A program made the position numbers and the translations under genes. A DNA stretch of 17,025 bases, taken from CAZGWJ01 sp964529445. Lineage in GTDB: Bacteria > Oederibacteriota > Muellerivitia > Muellerivitales > Muellerivitaceae. The notes below the pieces were generated by a model. The model was not told where the DNA came from, did no database searches, and saw only the letters and a list, made by a program, of their open reading frames with translations. How positions within the stretch are numbered: the stretch's first letter is position 1; the number at the start of each line of letters is the position of its first letter. Shown here one piece after another: positions 1 to 6,800 of the stretch. The stretch lies in assembly GCA_964529445.1 (NCBI GenBank), contig CAZGWJ010000060.1, positions 1-17,025 of the forward strand, given 5' to 3'.

Positions 1-139
1 CTTGGATGCCATGCTCAAGATCCGGGAGGAGATGGAAAAGACACCGGAGATCTTCAAGACCGCGCCCCACCAGACGCCCGTGTCGCGCCTGGACGAGGTG
101 AAGGCCGTGAAGGAACCCCGCCTCACCGCCTGCATGTAA
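1..139 (+). CDS. gcvPB: Glycine dehydrogenase (decarboxylating) subunit 2, C-terminal end (partial)
   Basis: Only the last 45 codons are present, read in the frame beginning at base 2 and ending at the TAA at 137-139. The tail reads as an amphipathic helix (LKIREEMEKTPEIFKTAPH) followed by TPVSRLDEVKAVKEPRLTACM. The pattern 'P-E-x-x-x-x-APH-x-TPV-x-RLDE-x-KA' is the typical C-terminus of the P-protein subunit 2 of two-subunit glycine cleavage systems. The enzyme is PLP-dependent; it decarboxylates glycine and passes the aminomethyl group to the lipoyl arm of the H protein. The PLP lysine lies outside the window. The lipoyl synthase gene 800 bp downstream fits, because the H protein must be lipoylated. 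The identification rests on a short tail, but the motif is distinctive. Confidence 0.82.
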   Translation, partial: LDAMLKIREEMEKTPEIFKTAPHQTPVSRLDEVKAVKEPRLTACM

Positions 140-197
140 CGGCAAGACGATTCGGCGCCCAATAACGGACATGTCGCAATACAAAGCCAAAATCACG

Positions 198-248
198 TTC
201 ACCACCAGCCGCCCTTGGCGGCCACCAGGGCCCTTCGGGCCCCACCAG
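198..248 (-). repeat. TGGTG double-hairpin element, copy A (reverse orientation)
   Basis: Read on the minus strand: CTGGTG, hairpin GGGCCC-GAA-GGGCCC, TGGTG, hairpin GCCGCC-AAG-GGCGGC, TGGTGGTGAA. Both stems are perfect 6-bp stems. The stem sequences differ from most other copies, whereas the TGGTG separators are unchanged. This is the only copy with a loop (AAG) that is not GNA or GNNA. It lies just upstream of the GxxExxY gene, and copies B and C lie downstream of that gene in the opposite orientation. Confidence 0.85.
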
Positions 249-270
249 GTGAGATTGGGAAGAACAGAGC

Positions 271-678
271 ATGCTACAGCATCAGGAATCGAAAGACCCG
301 GTCGACCCGAAGTTGGACGAGATTGCAAAGGCGATCGTGAACGCGGCGATTGAGGTTCATCGGGAACTGGGCCCCGGCTTGCTTGAGCAGGTATACGAAG
401 TTTGCCTGTTTCGCGAGCTGACGAGAATGGGCATTCGAGTCGAGCGCCAGAAACAAATACCGATCGCTTACAAGGACGAAATGCTCGATGCAAATCTGCG
501 GATCGATCTTCTTGTCGAGGACGAGGTGATCGTCGAGATCAAGGCTGTCGAAATGACTTTGCCGGTCCATCAGGCTCAAGTGCTTACGTACATGAAGCTG
601 GCAAAGAAAAGGCTCGGAATGCTCATGAACTTCAACGTCGGGGTCATGAATCGCGGCATTAAGAGATTGGTTCTGTAA
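271..678 (+). CDS. GxxExxY family protein (PD-(D/E)XK nuclease-like fold)
   Basis: This is a 135-residue protein. The family signature GxxExxY is present as G36-LL-E39-QV-Y42, following a helix of the type IVNAAIEVHRELGPG. A nuclease-like core follows: D79 in RIDLLVEDE, and E89-I-K91 in VIVEIKAVE, the D...ExK arrangement of the PD-(D/E)XK superfamily. After that comes the usual HQAQVLTYMKL helix and a C-terminal strand. Length and order match complete family members. The molecular role of GxxExxY proteins is not established; they are often found singly, scattered in genomes of uncultured bacteria. No strong Shine-Dalgarno is seen (GGGAAG about 9 bases upstream is the best). The gene stands alone between inverted copies of the TGGTG hairpin element (A upstream, B and C downstream), suggesting later insertion into a gcvPB-lipA neighbourhood. 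Confidence 0.88.
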   Translation: MLQHQESKDPVDPKLDEIAKAIVNAAIEVHRELGPGLLEQVYEVCLFRELTRMGIRVERQKQIPIAYKDEMLDANLRIDLLVEDEVIVEIKAVEMTLPVHQAQVLTYMKLAKKRLGMLMNFNVGVMNRGIKRLVL

Positions 679-733
679 TCGGCCCCGGTTGTTGTGGTTG
701 CGCGTTTTGGACGGCTGTTAACCCAAGAGTCTT

Positions 734-785
734 CTGGTGCCCCCCGTAAGGGGGGTGGTGGGCCGCGAAGCGACCTGGTGGTGAA
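734..785 (+). repeat. TGGTG double-hairpin element, copy B
   Basis: CTGGTG at 734-739; hairpin CCCCCC-GTAA-GGGGGG at 740-755; TGGTG at 756-760; hairpin GGCCGC-GAA-GCGACC at 761-775; TGGTGGTGAA at 776-785. The second stem carries a single C/A mismatch compared with the perfect version in copies E, G, H and I. The left flank GTTAACCCAAGAGTCTT is shared with copy H at 7451-7467. Copy B forms a tandem pair with copy C at a spacing of 102 bp. Confidence 0.9.
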
Positions 786-835
786 TGGTCAGTTGTTGGT
801 TTGCGTTGTTCTGTGGTTGTCAATCCAAGTGCCTG

Positions 836-886
836 CTGGTGGCGGCCGAAGGCCGCTGGTGGGCTGCGAAGCAGCCTGGTGGTGAA
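836..886 (+). repeat. TGGTG double-hairpin element, copy C
   Basis: CTGGTG at 836-841; hairpin GCGGCC-GAA-GGCCGC at 842-856; TGGTG at 857-861; hairpin GGCTGC-GAA-GCAGCC at 862-876; TGGTGGTGAA at 877-886. Both stems are perfect but differ from copy B, with changes on both arms that preserve pairing. The left flank (CAATCCAAGTGCCTG) is a diverged form of the flank of copies B, H and I. A further lone tail motif TGGTGGTGAA occurs at 921-930, directly before the lipA start codon. Confidence 0.9.
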
Positions 887-931
887 TGGTTAATTGCTTT
901 GGCGGTTCATCCCTTGATTGTGGTGGTGAAG

Positions 932-1774
932 ATGCCCGTTCCTGAGTTCCTGATCAACAAGAACCCCAAGGCGTCTTTCCGGGACGAGATGGCAAAGCTA
1001 CCGGGTGGGATGCCCACCATCTGCGAGGAAGCGAAGTGCCCCAACCGGGGCGAGTGCCTCCTGAAGCACCGCACGGTCTCGATCCTCGTCATGGGCGACG
1101 TCTGCACGAGGGGCTGCCCCTTCTGCGCCGTCACGACCGGACGCCCCCAGCCGCTGGATCCGGAGGAACCCTCCCGCGTCCTGGAACTCGCCAACGCTCT
1201 CGACCTCCGATACCTGGTCATGACCAGCCCCAACCGCGACGACCTGGCCGACGGCGGGGCTTCCCATTACGCCCGCATCGTGAGGGTTCTGCGGGAGGGT
1301 CGCCCCGGAATGAAGGTCGAGGCCCTGGTGCCGGACTTCAAGGGCGACGAACGGGCTTACGCCCGTCTTCTGGAAGGGCCTCCTGACGTGATCGCCCATG
1401 ACCTGCAGACCGTCCCGCGCTTGTACCGCGCCATCCGCCCGGGCGCCGATTACGAAAGGTCCCTCGGGTTGTTCCGCTGGTTCCGGCATCATGCGGACCC
1501 GTCGGTCGTCCTGAAAGGCGGACTGATGGTGGGGTTTGGCGAGACGTTGGAGGAGGTTGTTGCGGTCCTGAAGAATGCGAGGGAAGCCGGGGCGTCGACC
1601 TTCACCATCGGGCAATACCTGAAGCCCCCGGGGACGATTCTGGAAGTGACGGAAATCGTGCCGCTGGAGCGATACGCGCGTTTCGCGGAGGCCGGAAGGG
1701 CGATGGGACTCAAGGTCCAGGCCTCCCCCCTCACCCGTTCCTCCTACCTCGCCGAAAAATTAGCAAAGGCTTGA
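932..1774 (+). CDS. lipA: Lipoyl synthase (radical SAM)
   Basis: This is a 280-residue enzyme that inserts two sulfurs at C6 and C8 of protein-bound octanoyl groups to make lipoyl cofactors. Both iron-sulfur cluster motifs are visible. The auxiliary cluster is C31-x4-C36-x5-C42 (ICEEAKCPNRGEC). The radical-SAM cluster is C58-x3-C62-x2-C65 (CTRGCPFCAV). The C-terminal RSSY motif (269-272), whose serine ligates the auxiliary cluster, is present. I chose the ATG at 932 because it gives a normal LipA N-terminus. An in-frame start at 785 would add 49 residues that are merely translated hairpin repeat C. The start codon directly follows the purine-rich TGGTGGTGAA at 921-930, which may act as a weak ribosome-binding region. 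The neighbouring gcvPB tail points to lipoylation of the glycine cleavage H protein. No lipB-like gene is adjacent. Confidence 0.96.
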   Translation: MPVPEFLINKNPKASFRDEMAKLPGGMPTICEEAKCPNRGECLLKHRTVSILVMGDVCTRGCPFCAVTTGRPQPLDPEEPSRVLELANALDLRYLVMTSPNRDDLADGGASHYARIVRVLREGRPGMKVEALVPDFKGDERAYARLLEGPPDVIAHDLQTVPRLYRAIRPGADYERSLGLFRWFRHHADPSVVLKGGLMVGFGETLEEVVAVLKNAREAGASTFTIGQYLKPPGTILEVTEIVPLERYARFAEAGRAMGLKVQASPLTRSSYLAEKLAKA

Positions 1775-1825
1775 TTCACCACCAGTCCCCTTCGGGGACC
1801 ACCACGGCGCTTCGCGCCGCACCAG
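1775..1825 (-). repeat. TGGTG double-hairpin element, copy D (reverse orientation)
   Basis: Begins at the base after the lipA stop codon. Minus-strand reading: CTGGTG, hairpin CGGCGC-GAA-GCGCCG, TGGTG, hairpin GTCCCC-GAA-GGGGAC, TGGTGGTGAA. Both stems are perfect and have sequences unlike copies B, C and E, with identical separators and GAA loops. Confidence 0.9.
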
Positions 1826-1862
1826 TAGGCAGGAATTAATTAGCCAATAAGGCAAAGGTTGT

Positions 1863-1914
1863 TTGGTGCCCCCCGTAAGGGGGGTGGTGGGCCGCGAAGC
1901 GGCCTGGTGGTAAA
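1863..1914 (+). repeat. TGGTG double-hairpin element, copy E
   Basis: TTGGTG at 1863-1868; hairpin CCCCCC-GTAA-GGGGGG at 1869-1884; TGGTG at 1885-1889; hairpin GGCCGC-GAA-GCGGCC at 1890-1904; a tail TGGTGGTAAA that differs by one base from the usual TGGTGGTGAA. The last base coincides with an ATG at 1914 that opens the downstream reading frame, but a better start lies at 1941. This copy is 26 bp upstream of the gene for the Y1-transposase-like protein. Confidence 0.9.
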
Positions 1915-1940
1915 TGATCGTTGCGGTTGAGGCGGTGAGA

Positions 1941-2297
1941 ATGTCCTTTGATCCTTGTTCCATCCACCATGTGGTCCTGCGTACGGCGGAGGGCGCTTCC
2001 CTCACCGGCGACATCCTGCGCGTTGCGCAGCACGCCCTGGATGCTCTTCCGCGCCGCTATCCCGGTCTGAGGGTGGCGGGTTCCTTCTTCGCGCCCGACA
2101 CCCTTTCTCTTCTTCTGGATTTCTCCCGCTGCGACGAGGACGTGTCCCGCGCGGTCCAGTCCTTCAAGACCGAGGTGCGCAAATTGGCGGGGAAGGAGGG
2201 GTTCAAGGGAGTGCATTTCTGGCGGAGGGAATACGAGGAAAAGGCCGTGGAATCCGAACAAGAAATGAGGAACATCCTCTCCGGGTGGAACCTATAA
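1941..2297 (+). CDS. Degenerate Y1-transposase / RAYT-like protein (HUH motif lost)
   Basis: This is a 118-residue protein from ATG 1941, with GAGG at 1929-1932 eight bases upstream. An alternative ATG at 1914 arises from repeat copy E. The order of sequence features follows the Y1_Tnp/REP-associated transposase fold. An N-terminal strand H9-H10-V-V-L-R resembles the family's 'YHVxxR'. APDTLSLLLDF (51-61) sits where the family has MPNHVHLLL. Then come a helix with VQSFKTEV (72-79), FWRREYEEK (93-101) where it has WQRxYYxxx, and a terminal helix ending RNILSGWNL where it has RYIxxNP. The two HUH histidines are replaced by T54 and S56, and the usual tyrosine of YIxxNP is absent; Y98 is the only tyrosine in that region. 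I infer a catalytically dead or repurposed relative. Homology is judged by eye. Its position beside hairpin copies D and E makes a RAYT relationship attractive. Confidence 0.5.
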   Translation: MSFDPCSIHHVVLRTAEGASLTGDILRVAQHALDALPRRYPGLRVAGSFFAPDTLSLLLDFSRCDEDVSRAVQSFKTEVRKLAGKEGFKGVHFWRREYEEKAVESEQEMRNILSGWNL

Positions 2298-2350
2298 TGG
2301 CCTTCTCGCGTCCGAAAGGTGTGTCGGAAAACCCCAAGGAGGAAGCAAGA

Positions 2351-2878
2351 ATGAAGAGGATCCTGTTGTCCGTGTTGGCGGTTGCTTTCGTCGTTCCGGT
2401 CATGGCGGCCGAGAAACCCGCCGTGGCCGCGAAGGGTAAGGCGCCGGGAGCCAGGCCCTATGTCGACAAGATGCTGCAGGTGCCCGAGGTCAAGGCGGCC
2501 CAGGAGAAGGTCTGGGACGCCCGGTTGGCGCTTTATACGGCCCAGCACGAGAGGGCATTGTTGGGGATCAAGCATCACAAGGCGGAAGTGGAGAAGAACA
2601 ATCCGAAGAACAAGGCGCAGATGTTGAAGCGCTTGGATGAGCAGAAGGTCATGGCCGACAAGACCCTGGACCAGAAGAAGCGCCTGGTGGCCGCGGAGCG
2701 GGCGCAGGATTGGGAGAAGGTGCGTTCCATCCGCCAGGAGATGATGAAGACGCGCATGGGAAACCGACCGATGATGAAGGGCGGACGACCGGGCATGAAG
2801 GGCGGGGCCGCCGGACCGGGGATGGGACAGGAACAGGGACCCATGATGGGGACCTGGGGCGATGAGAACGAGGAATAG
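2351..2878 (+). CDS. Exported Lys/Ala-rich helical protein with Met/Gly-rich tail (unknown function)
   Basis: 175 residues. AAGGAGG at 2337-2343 is a strong Shine-Dalgarno ahead of ATG 2351; the frame is open further upstream but that part overlaps the preceding gene. A Sec-type signal peptide is clear: MKR, a hydrophobic core ILLSVLAVAFVVPV, then M-A-A around residues 18-20. Residues about 40-135 are highly charged and helical, rich in K, E, A and Q, with no cysteine. The tail from about residue 131 is Met/Gly/Arg-rich (MMKTRMGNRPMMKGG, then GPGMGQ and GPMMGTW) with an acidic end. Such methionine clusters occur in periplasmic copper-handling proteins, but there is no other support for metal binding here. 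I recognise no family. Transcription probably stops at the hairpin at 2894-2935. Confidence 0.75.
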   Translation: MKRILLSVLAVAFVVPVMAAEKPAVAAKGKAPGARPYVDKMLQVPEVKAAQEKVWDARLALYTAQHERALLGIKHHKAEVEKNNPKNKAQMLKRLDEQKVMADKTLDQKKRLVAAERAQDWEKVRSIRQEMMKTRMGNRPMMKGGRPGMKGGAAGPGMGQEQGPMMGTWGDENEE

Positions 2879-2893
2879 AAAGGGTTCTCCAGC

Positions 2894-2935
2894 AAAAAGC
2901 CCCGCCGCCCGGAAAGGGCGGCGGGGCTTTTTTTT
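2894..2935 (+). terminator. Rho-independent terminator, probably bidirectional
   Basis: A perfect 12-bp GC-rich stem GCCCCGCCGCCC (2899-2910), loop GGAAA, and its complement (2916-2927), followed by eight T residues (2928-2935). Five A residues precede the stem (2894-2898), so it can also terminate the convergent minus-strand gene ending at 2989. It sits 16 bp past the stop of the 2351-2878 gene. Confidence 0.95.
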
Positions 2936-2988
2936 ATTTTACGGGCGGTTATCTCGGCACCCCTAAACCCCGCTCGGGGCTGCCCTGC

Positions 2989-3588
2989 TTAACGGGGCAG
3001 CAAGATCCGAACGTCCACCGACTGAACGGTTCCGGAGCCCTTCTTCTTGAGGCCGTCCACGGTTTTCTCCCAGCGGATGGGGAGGGTCTTGGGATGGGCG
3101 TTCCTGACGTCGCGCACCAGGCGGCCCTGGGTGTCCTTCCAGATATACCGGTTGGATGCGATGCGAAGGGTGGTGCGGATGCGGAAGAGCTGGCCGGCCT
3201 TGAGGTAGCCCTTGAGGTCCAGGTTCTTGGCGGTCCCGATGTGCTTGTCCGCAAAGGGACCCAAGGCCCCTCCGAGAATGTCGGCCACGGTCCCCGCGTT
3301 TTCGTCGCGGCCGTTCACGATGGCATAAAGCTTGGAGGCCTTGGTGAGCCATTCGCCGTCCACCAGGGCCCGGAAGGCCATGCGGGCCTGGTCCCAGTAG
3401 CGGAACACCAGGTCTTCCATGTGATCCACCCAGAACTTGGCTTTGAGGTCGGTGACCCAACCCTTGAAATAGTTGTCGTACCCGGCCGGATCGAGGCCGT
3501 TCTCGTCGATGATGTCCTGGTGGGGTTTGGCTGAGAGGAAGACCCGGTTCTTCAGGTCCACGAGGAATTTGGGTTCTTTGTTTGTCAT
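2989..3588 (-). CDS. Hypothetical cytoplasmic protein, 199 residues
   Basis: The ATG at 3586-3588 on the minus strand is preceded by GGGAGGTG with suitable spacing, and codon use resembles the neighbours, so the gene is credible. No signal peptide, membrane helix or cysteine cluster is visible. The N-terminal half is rich in aromatic residues (YDNYFKGWVTDLKAKFWVDH and YWDQARMAFRALVDGEWLTK). The C-terminal half contains basic, strand-like segments (LFRIRTTLRIASNRYIW, then VRDVRNAHPKTLPIRWEKTV) and ends SVDVRILLPR. I do not recognise a family and assign no function. It is transcribed alone, convergent with the 2351-2878 gene and divergent from metH. Confidence 0.72.
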   Translation of the reverse strand: MTNKEPKFLVDLKNRVFLSAKPHQDIIDENGLDPAGYDNYFKGWVTDLKAKFWVDHMEDLVFRYWDQARMAFRALVDGEWLTKASKLYAIVNGRDENAGTVADILGGALGPFADKHIGTAKNLDLKGYLKAGQLFRIRTTLRIASNRYIWKDTQGRLVRDVRNAHPKTLPIRWEKTVDGLKKKGSGTVQSVDVRILLPR

Positions 3589-3603
3589 GGGACACCTCCC
3601 GGA

Positions 3604-3628
3604 TTCACCACGAAGACACCAAGAAAGG
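3604..3628. repeat. Short-period intergenic repeat (CACCACGAAGACACCAAGA type)
   Basis: TTCACCACGAAGACACC followed by AAGAAAGG contains two imperfect units of about nine bases (CACGAAGA and CACCAAGA). Sequences of this kind recur in intergenic DNA of many unrelated bacteria. Here it lies in the 231-bp gap between the minus-strand unknown gene and metH. Confidence 0.5.
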
Positions 3629-3709
3629 CTCCAACATTATTATAACTCATGGACGACCCATTCACGGAACGGGTATTGGGTAAACGAATATAAACTGATA
3701 GACTAACGG

Positions 3710-3794
3710 CCCCTCACCCTGCCCTCTCCCGCAGGCGGGCGAGGGAAAGAGTATTCCTTCCCCCGCGGGCGGGGGAGGGACAAAGGGAGAGGGG
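3710..3794. repeat. GC-rich intergenic inverted repeat upstream of metH
   Basis: CCCCTCACCCTGCCCTCTCC at the left is answered by GGGAGAGGGG at the right (3785-3794). Between them are two nested hairpin-like pieces: CTCCCGCAGGCGGGCGAG and CCCCCGCGGGCGGGGG. The design (CCCTCTCCC-GC-GGGCGAGGG) resembles a widely scattered class of bacterial intergenic palindromes, distinct from the TGGTG elements. It ends 10 bp before the metH ribosome-binding site, so if transcribed it would form a stable leader structure. It is not a recognisable cobalamin riboswitch. Confidence 0.7.
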
Positions 3795-3804
3795 AGTGTT
3801 TGCT

Positions 3805-3810
3805 GGAGGT
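3805..3810 (+). promoter_or_regulatory. Shine-Dalgarno site deciding the metH start
   Basis: GGAGGT at 3805-3810 lies nine bases before the GTG at 3820. It makes that GTG, rather than the in-frame GTG at 3796 that precedes the site, the likely start of methionine synthase. Confidence 0.75.
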
Positions 3811-3819
3811 TTCGTTTTC

Positions 3820-6800
3820 GTGGTAAAACCGACGTTTCTTGAACAATTGAAGAAGCGGGTCCTCGTTTTCGACGGGTCCATGGGCGCCTATCTCCAATCC
3901 CTGGGTCCCACGAAGGAGGATTTCGAGGGGCACGAGGGCCTGAACGATTGGCTGGTCCTCTCCAAGCCCTCGATGGTGCGCGCCGTTCACGAGGGATACC
4001 TGAAGGCCGGATGCGACGCGATCCTGACCAACACACTCTCCGGAAGCCGCTTCAAGCTCGCCGAATACGGCCTGGAGGACAAGGTCCGTGAACTGAACCT
4101 GGCCGCCGCCCGACTGGCCCGGGAGGCGGCGGTTGCCCATTCGACACCCGAGAAGCCCCGTTTCGTCGTGGGCGATCTGGGACCCTCCGGCTTCCTTCCG
4201 GCCAGCGAGGATCCCGACCTGGGGCGTGTCACGGTGGAGGAGATCGAGCAGGCGTTCTACGATCAGACCCTCGCCCTTCTGGAGGGCGGCGTGGACGCGC
4301 TCATCGTCGAGACCGGCCAGGACATCCTGGAGGTCCGGGCCAGCGCCCTGGGAGCCGACCGGGCCCGCCGAGAGAGGGGGTCGAAGGCCGCCCTCATCGT
4401 GTCCGTGACCCTCGATTCCACGGGACGCATGCTCCTGGGGACCGATATCGCCTCGGTCATCGCGACCTTTCGTCGCCTCCCCATCGACGTGCTGGGCCTG
4501 AATTGCTCGACGGGTCCGAAGGAAATGCGCGATTCGGTGCGGATTCTCTGCCAGACCTCCCCTTTTCCCGTCATCGTACAACCCAACGCCGGGATCCCCG
4601 AGAACCGAGGCGGGAAAGCCTTCTATCCCCTGATGCCGGAGGAGTTGGCCTCGGCACACAAGGAATTCGTGGAGGAATTCGGAGTCGCCATCGTGGGCGG
4701 CTGTTGCGGGACGACCCCCGAGCATATTCGCCGGGTCGTCGAGGCGGTGGGCGTAAGGGCTCCCAAGATCCGCGTCCTTCCGGGTAGCAATGACGCGTCT
4801 TCCATGATCAAGCGCGTGCCCCTCGACCAGGACCCCAAGCCCCTCATCGTGGGCGAGCGCATCAACGCCCAGGGCTCGAAGAAGGCCAAGGAGATGCTTC
4901 TCAAGAACGATTATGAGGGGCTTCTCCAGTTGGCCCGCGCCCAGGCCGAGGCCGGGGCCCATGCGCTCGACGTGTGCGTGGCCATGACGGAGCGCTCCGA
5001 CGAGAAGGCGCAGATGCGGGCCTTGGTGAAGAAACTGGCTCTCGGCGTGGATGCGCCCCTCATGATCGACACCACCGAACCCGAGGTGTTGGAGGCGGCC
5101 TTGATGCAGTACCCGGGGCGCGCGCTCGTGAATTCCATCAACCTGGAAGGTGACGGATCGCGCCTGAAGAGGATCTGTCCCGTCGCGGCCCGTTACGGCG
5201 CGCTCCTGGTGGCCCTGACGATCGACGAGCAGGGCATGGCCAGGACCCGGGACCGCAAGCTCGAAGTCGCGAAAAGGATCCAGGCCCGGTGCGAGAGGGA
5301 CTACGGCATTTCCGCGGAGGACCTGCTCTTCGACTGCCTGACCTTCACCCTCGCGACCGGCGAGAAGGACCTGGCCGATTCGGCCGTCGAGACCCTCGAG
5401 GCCATCCGTTTGGTGAAGAAGGAGATCCCCGGCGCGCGCACCATCCTGGGACTCTCCAACGTGTCCTTCGGGCTTCCCAAGTCGGTGCGGGAAGTGCTCA
5501 ACTCGGTCTTTTTGTACCACGCGGTGAAAGCCGGACTCGACGCCGCCATCCTGAACCCCCTCGACATCCGGGCCTATTCCTCCATCCCGGAGGAGGAGCG
5601 CCGTCTCGCCGAGGACCTGCTCTTCAACCGGGGAGAGAATCCCCTGGCCGCGCTCCTGAAATGTTTCGAGGGCCGGGGCCCGGCCTCGGCGGCGCCCGCC
5701 GGCGATCCCCTGAAGGGGCTTTCCGCGGAGGAACGGGTCCGCTGGAAGATCGTGAACCGCAAGGGCGAGGGCATCGAGCAGGACCTCGACGAGGTCCTGA
5801 AGGGCCGGAGCGCCGTGGACGCCATCAACGGCGTTCTCCTGCCCGCCATGAAGGAGGTGGGCGACCGGTTCGGCGCCGGGGAGATCATCCTGCCCTTCGT
5901 GCTCCAGTCCGCGGAGGTCATGAAGCGGGCCGTGTCCCACGCCGAGAAGTTCCTGGACAAGAACGCGAGCGCTTCCAAGGGGACGGTGGTGCTGGCCACC
6001 GTGTACGGGGACGTCCACGACATCGGCAAGAACCTCGTGAAGACCATCCTCTCGAACAACGGCTACACCGTTCACGACCTGGGCAAGCAGGTGCCCGTGC
6101 AGGTCATCGTCCAGAAGGCGAAGGAACTGAAGGCCGACGCCATCGGGCTTTCGGCCCTCCTGGTCTCGACCTCCAAGCAGATGCCGCTCTGCGTCGAGGA
6201 ATTGGCCAAGGCGGGTTTGTCGTTCCCGGTCCTCCTGGGCGGGGCCGCCATCAACCACCGTTTCGCCCACCGGGTCGGGTTCCCCGGGGGGGTCTATTAC
6301 GAGCCGGGCGTGTTCTATTCCAAGGATGCTTTCGAAGGACTTTCGATCCTCAACAAGCTCTCCGACGCCCAGCTGCGCGACGGCTTTCGCCGCCAGGTCC
6401 GCGAGGAAGCCGACCGATACCGCGACCTGGATGCGAACGCCGCCGCTGTACCGCCGGCGCCGGCCCCCGCCTCCTCCGTGAAGCCCGCGCCCGACGTTCC
6501 GAAGGCGCCTTTCCTCGGCACGGCCGTCATCGACCGGATCCCCCTGCGGGAAGTGTGGGCGCATCTCGACCTGCTCCAGCTCTACAAGTTGAATTGGGGT
6601 GTGAAGGCCAAGTCCCCGGAGGAATACCGGGATTTGATCCGGACGAAGTACGAACCCCTGCGCCTGCAGTTGCAGGAACAGGTCCTTCGGGACCAGCTTT
6701 TCGATCCTAAGGCCCTCTACGGCTTCTTCCAGGCGGGTCGCGACGGGGATTCCGTCGCCGTCTTCGACGCCAAAGACCCGAAACGCGAGGTCCTGCGGTT

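Larger units (their letters stand above)
1775..1914. repeat. Inverted pair of hairpin elements (D + 37-nt spacer + E)
   Basis: Copy D (minus) and copy E (plus) point away from each other around a 37-nt AT-rich spacer at 1826-1862, which begins TAGGCAGGAATTAATTAGCC. The same composite, with one mismatch in the spacer, recurs at 7278-7416 (copies F and G). The spacer itself contains the small palindromes AATTAATT and GCC-AATAA-GGC. Conservation of orientation, spacer and distance at two loci indicates that the whole 140-bp composite is a unit of duplication or mobility. Confidence 0.85.

Noticed and set aside
785..931. N-terminal extension of lipA from the upstream in-frame ATG at 785
   Set aside because: The 49 extra residues are translated repeat element C and linker; LipA homologs do not have them, and ATG 932 gives a normal start.
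3589..3819. Cobalamin riboswitch ahead of metH
   Set aside because: No B12-box-like GCCACTG sequence or suitable multi-stem layout was found by eye; the structured part is a simple palindrome.
3703..6564. 953-codon open frame on the minus strand opposite metH
   Set aside because: The plus strand encodes an unmistakable full-length methionine synthase here; the antisense frame is open because of GC-rich codon structure and its translation shows no recognisable motifs.
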